Part shown: positions 26,849-35,982 of the stretch, one piece after another
Position numbering within the stretch: the first letter of the stretch is position 1
Layout of the letters: every line of letters begins with the position of its first letter
Assembly: GCF_000335475.2 (NCBI RefSeq)
Contig: NZ_ANAH02000025.1
Span: 88,195 to 152,194 of the forward strand
Reading direction: 5' to 3'
Source: Cystobacter fuscus DSM 2262
Lineage (GTDB): Bacteria; Myxococcota; Myxococcia; Myxococcales; Myxococcaceae
DNA length: 64,000 bases
Notes under the pieces: generated by a model
Told to the model about the DNA's origin: nothing
The model's input: only the letters and a program-made list of their open reading frames with translations
Database searches by the model: none
Made by a program: the position numbers and the translations under genes

Positions 26849-28575
26849 GCTTCGCGCGCGCGGTGGTGTTCCTCTGGGCCGCCTCGGCGCGCAACCGCGC
26901 GCTGCACCAGGTGCGGCGGTTGCGCCAGCCGAAGTACCTCGTGGGGGCCCTGGTCGGCGCGCTGTATGTCTACTCGCTGTTCCTGCGGCGCCTGGGCTAC
27001 CAGCAGGAGTGGGCGGTGGTGTCGCCCATGGCCCGGCTCTTCAGCGAGTTCATGCTCGGCACGGCCATGCTGGGCACGCTGCTGTCGGCCTGGGCGCTGG
27101 GGCCCGACCGGCCCGCGCTGTCCTTCAGCGAGACGGAAGTCCAGCACCTCTTCCCCGCGCCCGTGTCGAGGAGGGAGCTGCTGCACTTCAAGCTCGCGCG
27201 GGGGCTCGGGGGCGCGGCCGTGGGAGCGCTCGCCGCCACCGTGTTCGTCGGGCGCGTGCTCTCGCCGCACCCCGTGCTCTTCTTCCTGGGCACCACGGTG
27301 ACGCTCACCACGGTGAGCCTGCACGTGACGGCGGCCTCCTTCATGCGCACGCGGCTCGCCCGGCGCGGCACGTCCGGCACGGTGGTGCGCTGGGTGCTGC
27401 TCACGGCCGTGTGCGCCCTGCTGATCGGCGCGGCCATGGAGGCGTTGAGCCACCATCCCTTTCCGGAGGAAGGGTGGAATCCCCTGATGCTGCGGCAGTG
27501 GGTGCTCGCGTTGAGCACGTCGCCGGCGCTGTGGCCGGGGCGCGCGCTGGTGGCCCTGCCGCTCGCACAGGACGTGGGCGCCTTCCTGCGGCGCCTGCCC
27601 CTCGGACTCGGCCTGCTCGCCGTGCACTACGCGTGGGTGATGAAGGCGGCGGTGCCCTTCGAGGAGTCGGCGGTGGGGCGCGCCGAGGAGCGGGCCCGGA
27701 TCCGGGAGCAGCTGGCCCAGCGCGGGGGCCGGAGCCTGCCCCCGCGGACGAGCGCGCCGCCCTTCCGGCTGGCGGCCGTGGGCCGGCCGGAGGTGGCGAT
27801 CCTCTGGAAGAACCTCATCGCCGGCAAACGGACGGGGAGCGTGGGACGGCTCGTCGGCGCGGCGCTGCTGGGCGGGGTGGTGGCCGTGGCGGCCTCGGGC
27901 GAGAGTCCGGGCGAGGCGCTCGCCCAGCTCAGCGGCTTCCTGTCGCCCTTGTGTGGGGGCTTCGCGGTGCTGCTGTGCTTCTTCGGCCCGTCCGCCGTGC
28001 GGACGGATCTGCGGATGGATCTCCCCCGGTTGGAGCAGCTGCGCGCGCTGCCGCTCACGGGCCGGCAGGTGGTGGCCGCGGAGCTGGCCGCGCCCGCGCT
28101 GCTGCTCGGCGTCGCGCAGGTGGGGTTGCTGGGGGTGGCGGTGGGCGGCTCGGTGTGGCGCGCGGAGGGGTGGAACGAGCTGTGGGTGGCGCTGGGGCTG
28201 GGGGCGGTGTGGCTCCTGCCCGCGGTGACGCTGGGCGGGCTCTTCGTGCAGAACGCGGCGGTGGTGCTCTTTCCGGCCTGGCTGCCGCCCGAGGGCGAGC
28301 GGGCGCGGGGGCTGGAGGCCATTGGCCAGCGGCTGTTGACGCTGGTGGGCACGATGGTGGTGTTGCTCGTGGGGATGCTGCCCGCGGCCTTCCTGGCGGC
28401 GGTGGTGGGCTTCGGGCTGTACCAGCTCCTGGACGCCGGGGTGTGGGCGCTGCCCTTCGCGGGCTTCACCGCGGCGCTGGTGCTGGTGACCGAGGTGGCC
28501 CTGGGCATCGTGGCCCTGGGCCATGCCTTCGATCAGCTCGACGTGTCGGTGGAAGGCACGGGCGTGACGTCCTGA
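26845..28575 (+). CDS. ABC transporter permease, export type
   Basis: A 576-residue membrane protein with roughly 11-13 predicted transmembrane helices in two clusters. They are separated by a cytoplasmic region (about residues 260-330) rich in Arg/Glu and Pro. The phrases SFSETEVQHLFPAPVSRRELLHFKL and RLEQLRALPLTGRQVVAAEL are the two repeated 'LF/LR-x-LP-(V/L)-(S/T)-x-R-(E/Q)' elements found in large ABC-2-like exporters, indicating an internal duplication. It is coupled to the ATPase gene through ATGA. Substrate unknown; related systems export peptides or lipids. Confidence 0.85.
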   Translation: MSFARAVVFLWAASARNRALHQVRRLRQPKYLVGALVGALYVYSLFLRRLGYQQEWAVVSPMARLFSEFMLGTAMLGTLLSAWALGPDRPALSFSETEVQHLFPAPVSRRELLHFKLARGLGGAAVGALAATVFVGRVLSPHPVLFFLGTTVTLTTVSLHVTAASFMRTRLARRGTSGTVVRWVLLTAVCALLIGAAMEALSHHPFPEEGWNPLMLRQWVLALSTSPALWPGRALVALPLAQDVGAFLRRLPLGLGLLAVHYAWVMKAAVPFEESAVGRAEERARIREQLAQRGGRSLPPRTSAPPFRLAAVGRPEVAILWKNLIAGKRTGSVGRLVGAALLGGVVAVAASGESPGEALAQLSGFLSPLCGGFAVLLCFFGPSAVRTDLRMDLPRLEQLRALPLTGRQVVAAELAAPALLLGVAQVGLLGVAVGGSVWRAEGWNELWVALGLGAVWLLPAVTLGGLFVQNAAVVLFPAWLPPEGERARGLEAIGQRLLTLVGTMVVLLVGMLPAAFLAAVVGFGLYQLLDAGVWALPFAGFTAALVLVTEVALGIVALGHAFDQLDVSVEGTGVTS

Positions 28576-28576
28576 G

Positions 28577-28885
28577 TCAGTGGGGCTCGGCCACGTCGGG
28601 GGGCGCGGACAACGTGCGCACCAGCACCGCGCGGCAGGCCCCGCACACGCTGCCGCCTCGTTCCCAGTGCACCTGCGCCTCCAACTCCTCGGCGGACTCG
28701 GACCCGGCCTCGAGCCGCTTGAGCAGCGTGGCGAGCTCATCCTCCGCGTCCGGGGTGCCCGGCCGCGCGGCGGTGCCGATCACGTCCTGCTCCCCCTCGA
28801 GCACGAGGGTGAAGCGGTAGTACAGCTCGACCGGGGCGATGGCGCGCCCGCAGGCGGCGCACGTCTTGGGTCGGGGGCCGGACAT
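28577..28885 (-). CDS. small zinc-ribbon protein
   Basis: A 102-residue soluble protein with an N-terminal CAACGR and a C-terminal CGACR pair, suggesting one split zinc site. Between them is an acidic helical segment (AEDELATLLKRLEAGSESAEEL). A GTG start at 28927 overlapping the upstream gene is an alternative; neither start has a clear ribosome site. Function unknown. It is convergent with the ABC permease gene. Confidence 0.7.
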   Translation of the reverse strand: MSGPRPKTCAACGRAIAPVELYYRFTLVLEGEQDVIGTAARPGTPDAEDELATLLKRLEAGSESAEELEAQVHWERGGSVCGACRAVLVRTLSAPPDVAEPH

Positions 28886-28904
28886 GTGGGGAGGCACCAC
28901 GGGA

Positions 28905-29261
28905 CTACTGCTCGCTGGCGTCCTCACCCCCGCGGGTGCTGGAGGTGCCGAAGGTGTTGGCCGCGGCGATGTCCCGGGTGGTGCCCTTGTAGGCGCGCCA
29001 GGCGAAGGGCGCGGTGACGGCGAAGGCGATGACGGCCAGTCCGATGGCCTTCCAGGGAATGGGCTCTTCCTTGACCTTGATGTCCTTGGTGTAGGCGTTG
29101 ATGTTGGACTTGGGCCGGGCGCGCGCGGCGTTGCGCTCCTCCAGGGTCATCTCCGAGTCCTGGTAGGAGCCGAGCTGCCGACGCTGGGGCTGGGCGAGGG
29201 CGGCGCCTCCCGAGACGAGCACGAGAAGGGCCAACAGACGCGACAAGCGGGACAAGTGCAT
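28905..29261 (-). CDS. hypothetical exported membrane protein
   Basis: A 118-residue protein with a signal peptide (SRLLALLVLVSGGAALAQ), a charged stretch, one transmembrane helix near the C-terminus (AIGLAVIAFAVTAPFAWRAY) and a short polar tail. The start at 29261 gives the best signal peptide. It sits 19 bases upstream of the zinc-ribbon gene and divergent from sppA. I do not recognise a family. Confidence 0.75.
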   Translation of the reverse strand: MHLSRLSRLLALLVLVSGGAALAQPQRRQLGSYQDSEMTLEERNAARARPKSNINAYTKDIKVKEEPIPWKAIGLAVIAFAVTAPFAWRAYKGTTRDIAAANTFGTSSTRGGEDASEQ

Positions 29262-29342
29262 GGGCGGGCAGCCTATCACGACCCGACAGCAGCCAAGAAC
29301 AGGGCTTGCTTCGCTTGCCGGGCTCCACTAGGCGCGGCTGCC

Positions 29343-31058
29343 GTGCGCCTGCTCTTCGTTCCCCTGGTCAACCTGCTGTTGTTACTCCGCGCCCTGCTGG
29401 GCCTGCCGCTGCGCCTGTTGGGGGCCCGGAGCCGCCCCGCCTTCGTGCGCTTCCGGTTGTCCGGAGAGCCCTCCTACCGCGAGCCGGGGCGCGCGCCCCG
29501 CCTGGGCCTGCTCGGGAGCCAGGGCCGTCCGGAGCCCGCCACGGTGACGTCCCTGGAGCGGCTGCGCGAGGATCTCGCCCTCCTGGCGAGGGACCCGGCG
29601 ATCAAGGGCATCCTCCTGGAGATGGGGGAGCTGGCGGTGCCGCCGGCCAAGCGGGACGTGCTGGTGAAGCTGCTCGGGGACTTCCGGGCGGCGGGCAAGC
29701 GGGTGGTGGCCTGGGCGGTGAGCACGGACAGCCTGGGCTACCAGGTGATGTGCTCGGCGGACGAGGTGCTGCTCAGCCCCGCGGGGCGGCTGGAGCTGGT
29801 GGGCTACGCGGCGGAGGCCACCGCGCTGAGCGAGGGCCTGGGCCGGCTGGGCATCCAGGCGCACTTCTTCCGGCGCGGCGAGTACAAGACGGCGCCCGAG
29901 CTCTTCACGCACCCCCAGGTGTCGGACATCCAGCGGCGCACGCTGGAGGCCTTCCTGGATGAGCGCTACGGGGAGCTGGTGGACATCGTGGCGAGGGGCC
30001 GGCGCCGCGCGCCCGAGGAGGTGCGGCGGTGGATCGACGTGGGGCCCTACAGTGCCCGGCGCGCGGCGGCCGAGGGGCTCGTCGACGGGCTGTGTGACGA
30101 GATGGACCTGCCCAAACGGCTGGGCCTGAGCACCGGCGAGGACGAGGAGGGGGAGGGCGAGGGGGTGGAGTCCATGGAGCTGTACCGGGCGCGGCTGCCG
30201 TGGCCGCCGGTGCGGTGGCGGAGGCTCAAGCGCAAGCCCCGGCTCGCGGTGGTGCCGGTGTCGGGGATGATCGTCACGGGCAAGGGCGGCACGGGCGTGG
30301 GCCCGGAGCTGTCGGGCTCGGAGACGGTGGTGAAGGCGCTGCGCGCGGCGGGGAGGGATCGGCGCTCGCGCGCGGTGGTGTTGTACGTGGCGAGCTCGGG
30401 GGGCTCGGCGGTGGCCTCGGAGATCATCCTGGAGGCGGTGCAGCGGGTGGCGCGCAAGAAGCCCGTCATCGCCTTCGTGGACCGGGTGGCGGCCAGCGGC
30501 GGCTACATGGCGGCGCTGGGCGCGCGGGAGATCTGGGCCACGCCGCACGCCATCGTGGGCTCCATTGGCGTGTTCGGGGGGAAGTTCGACATCTCCGGGC
30601 TGCTGGCGAAGCTGGGGGTGCACCGCACGCTCATCACCCGGGGCGAGAGCGCGGGCATGTTCTCCTCGTCGCGGGGCTTCACCGAGCGCGAGCGGGAGTT
30701 GATGGAGGCGGAGATGGAGGAGACCTACCAGGCCTTCCTGGAGCGGGTGGCCCGGGCGCGGGGGCGCACCAAGGAGGAGATCCACGCGCTGGCGGAGGGG
30801 CGGGTGTACAGCGGGCAACGGGCGCGCGCGGCGGGGCTGGTGGACCGGACGGAGGGCGGCTTCGAGGAGGCGTGCGCGCGGGCCATGGAGCTGGCCAAGG
30901 CGCCGGGGCCCTTCGAGCTGAAGACGTTCGGAGGCGGCGGTCGGCGCTTCTCGCTGCTGCGGCTGTTGTTGGGTGGCGGCGCCCAGACGGGCACGTATGC
31001 CTTCTGCCCGACGGCGTGGAGCCTGGAGGGCTTCGGAAGAGGGGAGCGCTTCGAGTAG
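29343..31058 (+). CDS. sppA: signal peptide peptidase SppA (67K type)
   Basis: A 571-residue membrane-anchored serine protease that degrades cleaved signal peptides. It starts with a hydrophobic anchor (VRLLFVPLVNLLLLLRALLG) followed by tandem SppA domains. The catalytic dyad is visible: general base K182 in RRGEYKTAPELF and nucleophile S385 in RVAASGGYMAA, as in the long proteobacterial form. A disordered acidic segment (GEDEEGEGEG) links the two halves. The GTG at 29343 gives a normal N-terminus, but no ribosome site stands out, so the exact start is uncertain. Confidence 0.9.
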   Translation: MRLLFVPLVNLLLLLRALLGLPLRLLGARSRPAFVRFRLSGEPSYREPGRAPRLGLLGSQGRPEPATVTSLERLREDLALLARDPAIKGILLEMGELAVPPAKRDVLVKLLGDFRAAGKRVVAWAVSTDSLGYQVMCSADEVLLSPAGRLELVGYAAEATALSEGLGRLGIQAHFFRRGEYKTAPELFTHPQVSDIQRRTLEAFLDERYGELVDIVARGRRRAPEEVRRWIDVGPYSARRAAAEGLVDGLCDEMDLPKRLGLSTGEDEEGEGEGVESMELYRARLPWPPVRWRRLKRKPRLAVVPVSGMIVTGKGGTGVGPELSGSETVVKALRAAGRDRRSRAVVLYVASSGGSAVASEIILEAVQRVARKKPVIAFVDRVAASGGYMAALGAREIWATPHAIVGSIGVFGGKFDISGLLAKLGVHRTLITRGESAGMFSSSRGFTERERELMEAEMEETYQAFLERVARARGRTKEEIHALAEGRVYSGQRARAAGLVDRTEGGFEEACARAMELAKAPGPFELKTFGGGGRRFSLLRLLLGGGAQTGTYAFCPTAWSLEGFGRGERFE

Positions 31059-31071
31059 CCTCGTGCCTGGC

Positions 31072-31602
31072 ATGGCGCGACCCTGTCCCCTGTGCGCGAA
31101 CGAGCAGCTGCGGCCCCTGCGTGTCTCCCACGTGGAGGTGGGCACGTGCGCCCATTGCCACGGGCTGTGGTTCGGCCGGGGGGCATGGGCGCGCGTGCCG
31201 GATCGTCCTCCCATGCGGGCCTTCCTGGGGGCGGCGCGCCGGGCTCCCTCCCGGTGCCGGAAGAGGGGCCACCTGATTCCCCCGGAGCGCGGCACCTGCG
31301 CCACCTGTGGCGGCGCGCCCCTGGCGTGTCCGGACTGTGGCCGGCGGCTCGCCCGGGTGGTGACACGTGCCAGCCCGGTGGAGGTCTGCCCTCATTGCGA
31401 GGGCCTCTGGTTGGACGCGGGGGGCTACGCGCGGCTGGAGGGGGTGACGGACCTCCAGGCGGCTCCCGCCAGCGTGGGGAAGACTTCCATCCAGACATGC
31501 TCGGCCTGCGCTGACACGATTCAGGCAGACATGTTCGTGCATGAGGGAGATGTCTATTGTTCCCGCTGCCGGCCTCCCGGCGCCGTGCCCCGGCGACGGT
31601 AG
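31072..31602 (+). CDS. zinc-ribbon (zf-TFIIB type) protein
   Basis: A 176-residue protein with repeated zinc knuckles: CPLC with CAHCHGLWFGRGAW, CATC with CPDC, CPHCEGLWLDAGGY and a C-terminal CSAC/CSRC pair. The motif CPxCxGxWxDxG is the mark of the zf-TFIIB family of bacterial proteins. It presumably binds three to four zinc ions and may be a nucleic-acid or protein-binding factor. It follows sppA by 13 bases, so co-transcription is likely. Confidence 0.82.
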   Translation: MARPCPLCANEQLRPLRVSHVEVGTCAHCHGLWFGRGAWARVPDRPPMRAFLGAARRAPSRCRKRGHLIPPERGTCATCGGAPLACPDCGRRLARVVTRASPVEVCPHCEGLWLDAGGYARLEGVTDLQAAPASVGKTSIQTCSACADTIQADMFVHEGDVYCSRCRPPGAVPRRR

Positions 31603-31696
31603 AAGGCGCCTCGGAGCGCGTCGCCGTTCAAATGCAGACATTCCGGCCCGACGCATCGCGGCAATTGACGCGCCGCAACACCCTCTGGGGGAATCG

Positions 31697-31704
31697 AAAC
31701 GTTT
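31697..31704. promoter_or_regulatory. candidate LacI-type operator core AAACGTTT
   Basis: A CG-centred palindrome in the context TCGAAACGTTTGCG, 182 bases upstream of the ABC importer and in an otherwise gene-free 283-base gap. Many LacI-family repressors of sugar uptake genes recognise such CG-centred sites. No LacI-type gene is in the window; the site is short and may be chance. Confidence 0.3.
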
Positions 31705-31885
31705 GCGGAAGTCGAATTGGAGGGCTTCTTCTGCTGGAGATTCGTGGTAATCAACGATGCGTGGAGGAGGTCCGAGAGGACACTCCCTCGCGCAGCCGAT
31801 CCCCCACAGCCCCTGCGGACCCACCCGCTCCGTCCCCGGAGCGGGCCCAAGCCCAAGACATCTTCATCGCGGAGAATCAAGCGCC

Positions 31886-32863
31886 GTGCGTCATCTCTTG
31901 AAGAACCTGGGGCTCTATGCCCTCGCCGCGTGGGCGTCGCTCACGCTCAATTTCATCATCCCCCGGATGATGCCGGGAGACCCCGCGTCGGCGATGTTCG
32001 CGCGCTTCGCGGGTCAGCTTCAGCCCGAGGCCATCGAGGCCCTGCGCGCGGCGTTTGGCTTCACCAACGAGCCGCTGCTGCAGCAATACTTCACATATCT
32101 GTCCCATATGTTCCAGGGGGATCTGGGCATCTCCGTGGCGTATTTTCCGTCGTCGGTGACGGAGGTCATCGGCACGGGGTTGGGGTGGACGCTGCTGTTG
32201 TCGGGCACCGCGGTGCTGATCAGCTTCGGGCTGGGCTCGCTGCTCGGGGTGGTCGCCACCTGGCGGCGCGGCGGCTGGCTGGACTCCACGCTGCCCCCGC
32301 TGTTGAGCTTCCTGGGCGCCTTTCCCTACTTCTGGCTGGCGATGGTGCTGCTCTACGGGCTGGGCTACACGCTGGGCGCCTTCCCGCTGCGCCATGCCTA
32401 CAGCGACATGCTCGCGCCGGAGCTCAGTGGCGAGTTCATCGGGAGTGTGGCCGAGCACATGGTGCTGCCCGCCCTGTCGATCGTGATCGCCTCGCTGGGC
32501 GGCTGGATGCTCGGCATGCGCAGCTCGATGGTGGGGGTGCTGGCCGAGGACTACATCTCGCTGGCCAACGCCAAGGGCCTGTCGCAGGGGCGCATCATGT
32601 TCCACTACGCCGCGCGCAACGCCCTGCTGCCCAACATCACCGGGTTCGGCATGGCCATTGGCTTCGTGCTGTCCGGCTCGTTGCTCACCGAGATCGTGTT
32701 TTCGTATCCCGGTCAGGGCTACCTGCTCATCCAGGCGGTGCGCAATCAGGACTACCCGCTCATGCAGGGCATCTTCCTGACGATCACCCTGGCGGTGCTG
32801 GGCGCCAATCTGCTCGTGGACATCCTCTATGTATGGCTCGATCCCCGGACGCGTGCGCGCTGA
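31886..32863 (+). CDS. Dpp/Opp-type ABC permease, first subunit
   Basis: A 325-residue inner-membrane permease of the DppB/OppB family with the expected six helices. The starting block LNFIIPRMMPGDPASAMFARF is family-typical (the 'PGDP' motif). The EAA loop ANAKGLSQGRIMFHYAARNALLPNITGFG contacts the ATPases. The GTG start has GGAG upstream. It opens an operon with a second permease, two ATPases and a beta-glucosidase. Members of this family carry peptides, nickel or beta-linked oligosaccharides; the last is favoured by the downstream GH1 gene. Confidence 0.93.
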   Translation: MRHLLKNLGLYALAAWASLTLNFIIPRMMPGDPASAMFARFAGQLQPEAIEALRAAFGFTNEPLLQQYFTYLSHMFQGDLGISVAYFPSSVTEVIGTGLGWTLLLSGTAVLISFGLGSLLGVVATWRRGGWLDSTLPPLLSFLGAFPYFWLAMVLLYGLGYTLGAFPLRHAYSDMLAPELSGEFIGSVAEHMVLPALSIVIASLGGWMLGMRSSMVGVLAEDYISLANAKGLSQGRIMFHYAARNALLPNITGFGMAIGFVLSGSLLTEIVFSYPGQGYLLIQAVRNQDYPLMQGIFLTITLAVLGANLLVDILYVWLDPRTRAR

Positions 32864-32888
32864 CGGGAGTCGAGGGCGGGAGCCTACA

Positions 32889-33878
32889 ATGCAAGTCGCG
32901 AATCAAAGTGTGAGTGCGCAGATTGGCGAGGCGGGCGTGAAGCCGGCGGCCCGGAGGAGTCCGCGCACGGGACTGCTCTGGCAATTGCTGAGCAATCGCA
33001 AGGCGTCGGTGGGGGTGGGCCTGGTGCTCTTCTTCATCGCGATGGCGCTCGTCGGTCCGCTGCTCGTGTCGCATGATCCGGGTGCGTTCGTGGGTGCCCC
33101 GAACGAGGCCCCCTCGGCCGAGTTCCTCTTCGGCACGACGGGGCAGGGTCAGGACGTGCTGGCGCAGACGGTGGCGGGCGCGCGCACGTCGCTCGCGGTG
33201 GGCTTCATCGTGGGCCTGGTCGTCATGGTGATTGGCGCCATCATCGGCATGACGGCGGGCTACTTCGGGGGCTGGGTGGACAGTGTCCTGTCGCTGCTCA
33301 CCAACGTGTTCCTCATCATCCCCGGTCTGCCCATGACGGTGGTCATCGCGGCCTACCTGCGGCCCGGGCCCGTCACCATCGGCGTGGTGCTGGTGGTCAC
33401 CGGTTGGGCCTGGAACGCGCGCGTGCTGCGCTCGCAGATGCTCGCGCTGCGCGAGAAGGACTTCGTGTCCGCCGCGCTCGTGAGCGGCGAGGGCCACCTG
33501 CGCATCATCTTCCGGGAGATCCTCCCCAACATGACGTCGCTCTTGATGAGCGGCTTCATCTCCGCGACCGTCTACGCCATTGGCGCCCAGGTGGGCCTGG
33601 AGTTCCTGGGCATCGGCGACGTGGGCGTGGTCACCTGGGGGACGAACCTCTACTGGGCGAGCAACAACGCGGCGATGCTGACGGGCGCGTGGTGGACGGT
33701 GGTTCCCACGGGCCTGTGTGTCGCGCTCATCGCGTTCGCGCTCGTGCTCATCAACTTCGCGATCGACGAGATGACCAACCCCCGGCTGCGCACGGATCGC
33801 GGTTGGACGCGCATGCTCAAGCTCAACAAACTGGAAGAGGGTCTGTCGACCCCGGTGGTGAAGCGCCATGTCCGCTAA
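32889..33878 (+). CDS. Dpp/Opp-type ABC permease, second subunit
   Basis: A 329-residue permease of the DppC/OppC family. A cytoplasmic N-terminal extension of about 40 residues precedes the first helix (ASVGVGLVLFFIAMALVGPLL). The block HDPGAFVGAPNEAPSAEFLFGTTGQGQDV (DPP..GTD-like) and the EAA loop SAALVSGEGHLRIIFREILPNM are standard. It is a partner of the preceding permease (25-base gap), and its 3' end overlaps the next ATPase gene by 11 bases. Confidence 0.93.
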   Translation: MQVANQSVSAQIGEAGVKPAARRSPRTGLLWQLLSNRKASVGVGLVLFFIAMALVGPLLVSHDPGAFVGAPNEAPSAEFLFGTTGQGQDVLAQTVAGARTSLAVGFIVGLVVMVIGAIIGMTAGYFGGWVDSVLSLLTNVFLIIPGLPMTVVIAAYLRPGPVTIGVVLVVTGWAWNARVLRSQMLALREKDFVSAALVSGEGHLRIIFREILPNMTSLLMSGFISATVYAIGAQVGLEFLGIGDVGVVTWGTNLYWASNNAAMLTGAWWTVVPTGLCVALIAFALVLINFAIDEMTNPRLRTDRGWTRMLKLNKLEEGLSTPVVKRHVR

Positions 33879-34857
33879 CGCAATCGCGACCGCCCCCGCG
33901 CAGCCGCTGCTTTCGGTGCGGGACTTGCGGGTGGAGTACATGACGCCCGCCGGGCCCGTGTGCGCCGTGGATGGGGTGTCCTTCGAGATCGGTCGCGGCG
34001 AGGTGCTCGGGCTGGCGGGCGAGTCGGGCAGTGGCAAGTCCACCGCGGCCCAGGCGCTGCTGCGGCTCTTGCGCCCGCCCGCGATGATCACCGGCGGCGA
34101 GGTGATCTTCGACGGCCAGGACGTGCTCGCGATGAACAACGAGCAGCTGCGCCAGTTCCGCTGGAGCAAGATGTCGTTCGTGTTCCAGAGCGCGATGAAC
34201 GCCCTCAACCCGATCCTCACGATCGGCGAGCAGATCGCGGACGCCATCCAGGCGCACGTGCCGATGAAGCAGGCGCAGGCGCTGGAGAAGGCCGCCTCGC
34301 TGCTCAAGCTCGTGGGCATCGACAGCTCGCGACTGTCGAGCTACCCGCACCAGCTGTCGGGCGGCATGCGCCAGCGCGTGGTGATCGCCATCGCGCTCGC
34401 GTTGGATCCGCCGCTGATGATCATGGACGAGCCCACGACGGCGCTCGACGTGGTGGTGCAGAAGGAGATCCTCCAGCAGATCACCGAGCTGAAGAACAAG
34501 CTGGGCTTCTCCATCCTGTTCATCACGCACGACCTGTCGCTGCTGCTCGAGTTCTCCACGCGCATCGCCATCCTGTACGCGGGGCGGGTGGTGGAGACGG
34601 CCACCGCGAGCGAGCTGTTCCACACGCCCAAGCACCCGTACACCAAGGGGCTGTTGAGCTCGGCGCCCTCGCTGCGCGGGCCGCGGGGCAAGCTCATGGG
34701 CATTCCGGGCTCGCCGCCGGACATGCGCGTTCCGCCTCCGGGCTGCCGCTTCAACCCCCGCTGCCCGCAGGTGATGGCTCACTGCCGGACCGAAGAGCCC
34801 AAGGTGAGCACGTTCGGATCCCACCACCTCAGCGTCTGCCACCTCCACGCCCCATGA
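33868..34857 (+). CDS. Dpp/Opp-type ABC ATPase, first subunit
   Basis: A 329-residue ATPase of the DppD/OppD family. Walker A GESGSGKST, Q-loop FVFQSAMNALNPILTIGEQ, signature LSGGMRQR, Walker B LMIMDEPTTALD and the H-loop THDLS are intact. The C-terminal oligopeptide/dipeptide transporter domain has the Fe-S-like cysteine set (GCRFNPRCPQVMAHC, later CHL). It overlaps genes on both sides, which indicates tight translational coupling. Confidence 0.95.
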   Translation: MSANAIATAPAQPLLSVRDLRVEYMTPAGPVCAVDGVSFEIGRGEVLGLAGESGSGKSTAAQALLRLLRPPAMITGGEVIFDGQDVLAMNNEQLRQFRWSKMSFVFQSAMNALNPILTIGEQIADAIQAHVPMKQAQALEKAASLLKLVGIDSSRLSSYPHQLSGGMRQRVVIAIALALDPPLMIMDEPTTALDVVVQKEILQQITELKNKLGFSILFITHDLSLLLEFSTRIAILYAGRVVETATASELFHTPKHPYTKGLLSSAPSLRGPRGKLMGIPGSPPDMRVPPPGCRFNPRCPQVMAHCRTEEPKVSTFGSHHLSVCHLHAP

Positions 34858-35879
34858 CCACCCCCGCTCCCGAGCGTCAGCCGCTCCTCGAGGTCAAGAA
34901 CCTCACCAAGTACTTCAACGTGGGCGGTGGCTTCAAACCGAAGCGCCTGCGCGCCCTCAACGACATCTCCTTCTCGCTCCACGAGCGCGAGGTCATCGCG
35001 CTGGTGGGGGAGTCGGGCAGTGGCAAGAGCACCATCGCGCGGCTGATCGCGCGGCTCATGCCCGTGTCCGGAGGGGAGATCCGCTTCAAGGGCCGCAACG
35101 TCCTCGCCGATGAGCCGAAGCACGCGTCGCGGGACTACCGCTCGCTCGTGCAGATGATCTTCCAGGATCCCTTCGGCTCGTTGAACCCGGTGCACACGCT
35201 CGGCTACCACCTCGAGCGGCCGTTGATGCTGCACAACAAGGCCCGGAGTGACGAGGAGTTGCGGGCGCGCGTGCACGAGCTGCTCACGACGGTCGATCTC
35301 AACCCGGCCGCGGAGGTCGCGGAGAAGCACCCGCACCAGCTCTCGGGTGGACAGCGCCAGCGCGTGGCGATCGCGCGTGCCCTGGCGCCCGAGCCCTCCG
35401 TCATCCTGGCCGACGAGCCCATCTCCATGCTGGACGTGTCCATCCGGGTGGGCGTGCTCAACCTGATGGAGCGCCTCAAGGAGGAGCGGGGCATCTCCTA
35501 CCTGTACATCACGCACGACCTGGCGAGCGCGCGCTACTTCGCGGACCGCACCATGGTGCTGTACGCGGGGAACCTGGTGGAGAGCGCGCCGAGCGAGGAG
35601 CTGATGCAGCGCCCGGCGCACCCCTACACCCAGCTGCTGCTGTCGGCGGTGCCGGATCCGACCACCCCCATGACGGGGGAGTTCAAGGCCAGGCCGGGCG
35701 CGCCCGTGCTCATCGATCCGCCTCCGGGCTGCCCGTTCGCCGCGCGCTGCCCCCACGTCATGCCCGTCTGCCGCGAGCAGATGCCGGGCAGGACACAACT
35801 GGACGCGAGCCGTTGGGTGAGCTGCCACCTTCACGGTCAGGGCACCGAGGCCGCGCCGCAGAAGGCCGCCGAGGCGTAG
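34854..35879 (+). CDS. Dpp/Opp-type ABC ATPase, second subunit
   Basis: A 341-residue ATPase of the DppF/OppF family. Walker A GESGSGKST, Q-loop MIFQDPFGSLNPVHTLGYHL, signature LSGGQRQR, Walker B VILADEPISMLD, THDLA. The C-terminal cysteine motif GCPFAARCPHVMPVC matches its partner. It starts in ATGA overlap with the preceding gene. Its last codons and the first bases after the stop are imperfectly duplicated just downstream (35922-35969). Confidence 0.95.
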   Translation: MTTPAPERQPLLEVKNLTKYFNVGGGFKPKRLRALNDISFSLHEREVIALVGESGSGKSTIARLIARLMPVSGGEIRFKGRNVLADEPKHASRDYRSLVQMIFQDPFGSLNPVHTLGYHLERPLMLHNKARSDEELRARVHELLTTVDLNPAAEVAEKHPHQLSGGQRQRVAIARALAPEPSVILADEPISMLDVSIRVGVLNLMERLKEERGISYLYITHDLASARYFADRTMVLYAGNLVESAPSEELMQRPAHPYTQLLLSAVPDPTTPMTGEFKARPGAPVLIDPPPGCPFAARCPHVMPVCREQMPGRTQLDASRWVSCHLHGQGTEAAPQKAAEA

Positions 35880-35969
35880 CGTCCTTCCGTCTTCCCTCCA
35901 TCATCAGGGCGCCGCTCCGGAGAAGTCCGCCGAGGCCTGGCGCCCTTGTTTCTTCCCTCGATCAAGAGG
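35861..35969. repeat. imperfect 48-bp direct repeat, period 61, at the end of the OppF-type gene
   Basis: 35861-35908 (including the stop codon) and 35922-35969 share CCGCCGAGGC, CTTCCCTC and ATCA-AGG blocks at the same spacing. It looks like an old tandem duplication of the gene's tail. The second copy has changed the stop (TAG to TGG) and lies in the gap before the beta-glucosidase. Confidence 0.55.
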
Positions 35970-35982
35970 CTCCAGCACACGC

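Noticed and set aside
31560..31890. Small plus-strand frame (114 codons) in the leader of the ABC operon
   Set aside because: No ribosome site or motif; codon bias is unlike real genes here, and the frame overlaps the likely promoter region.
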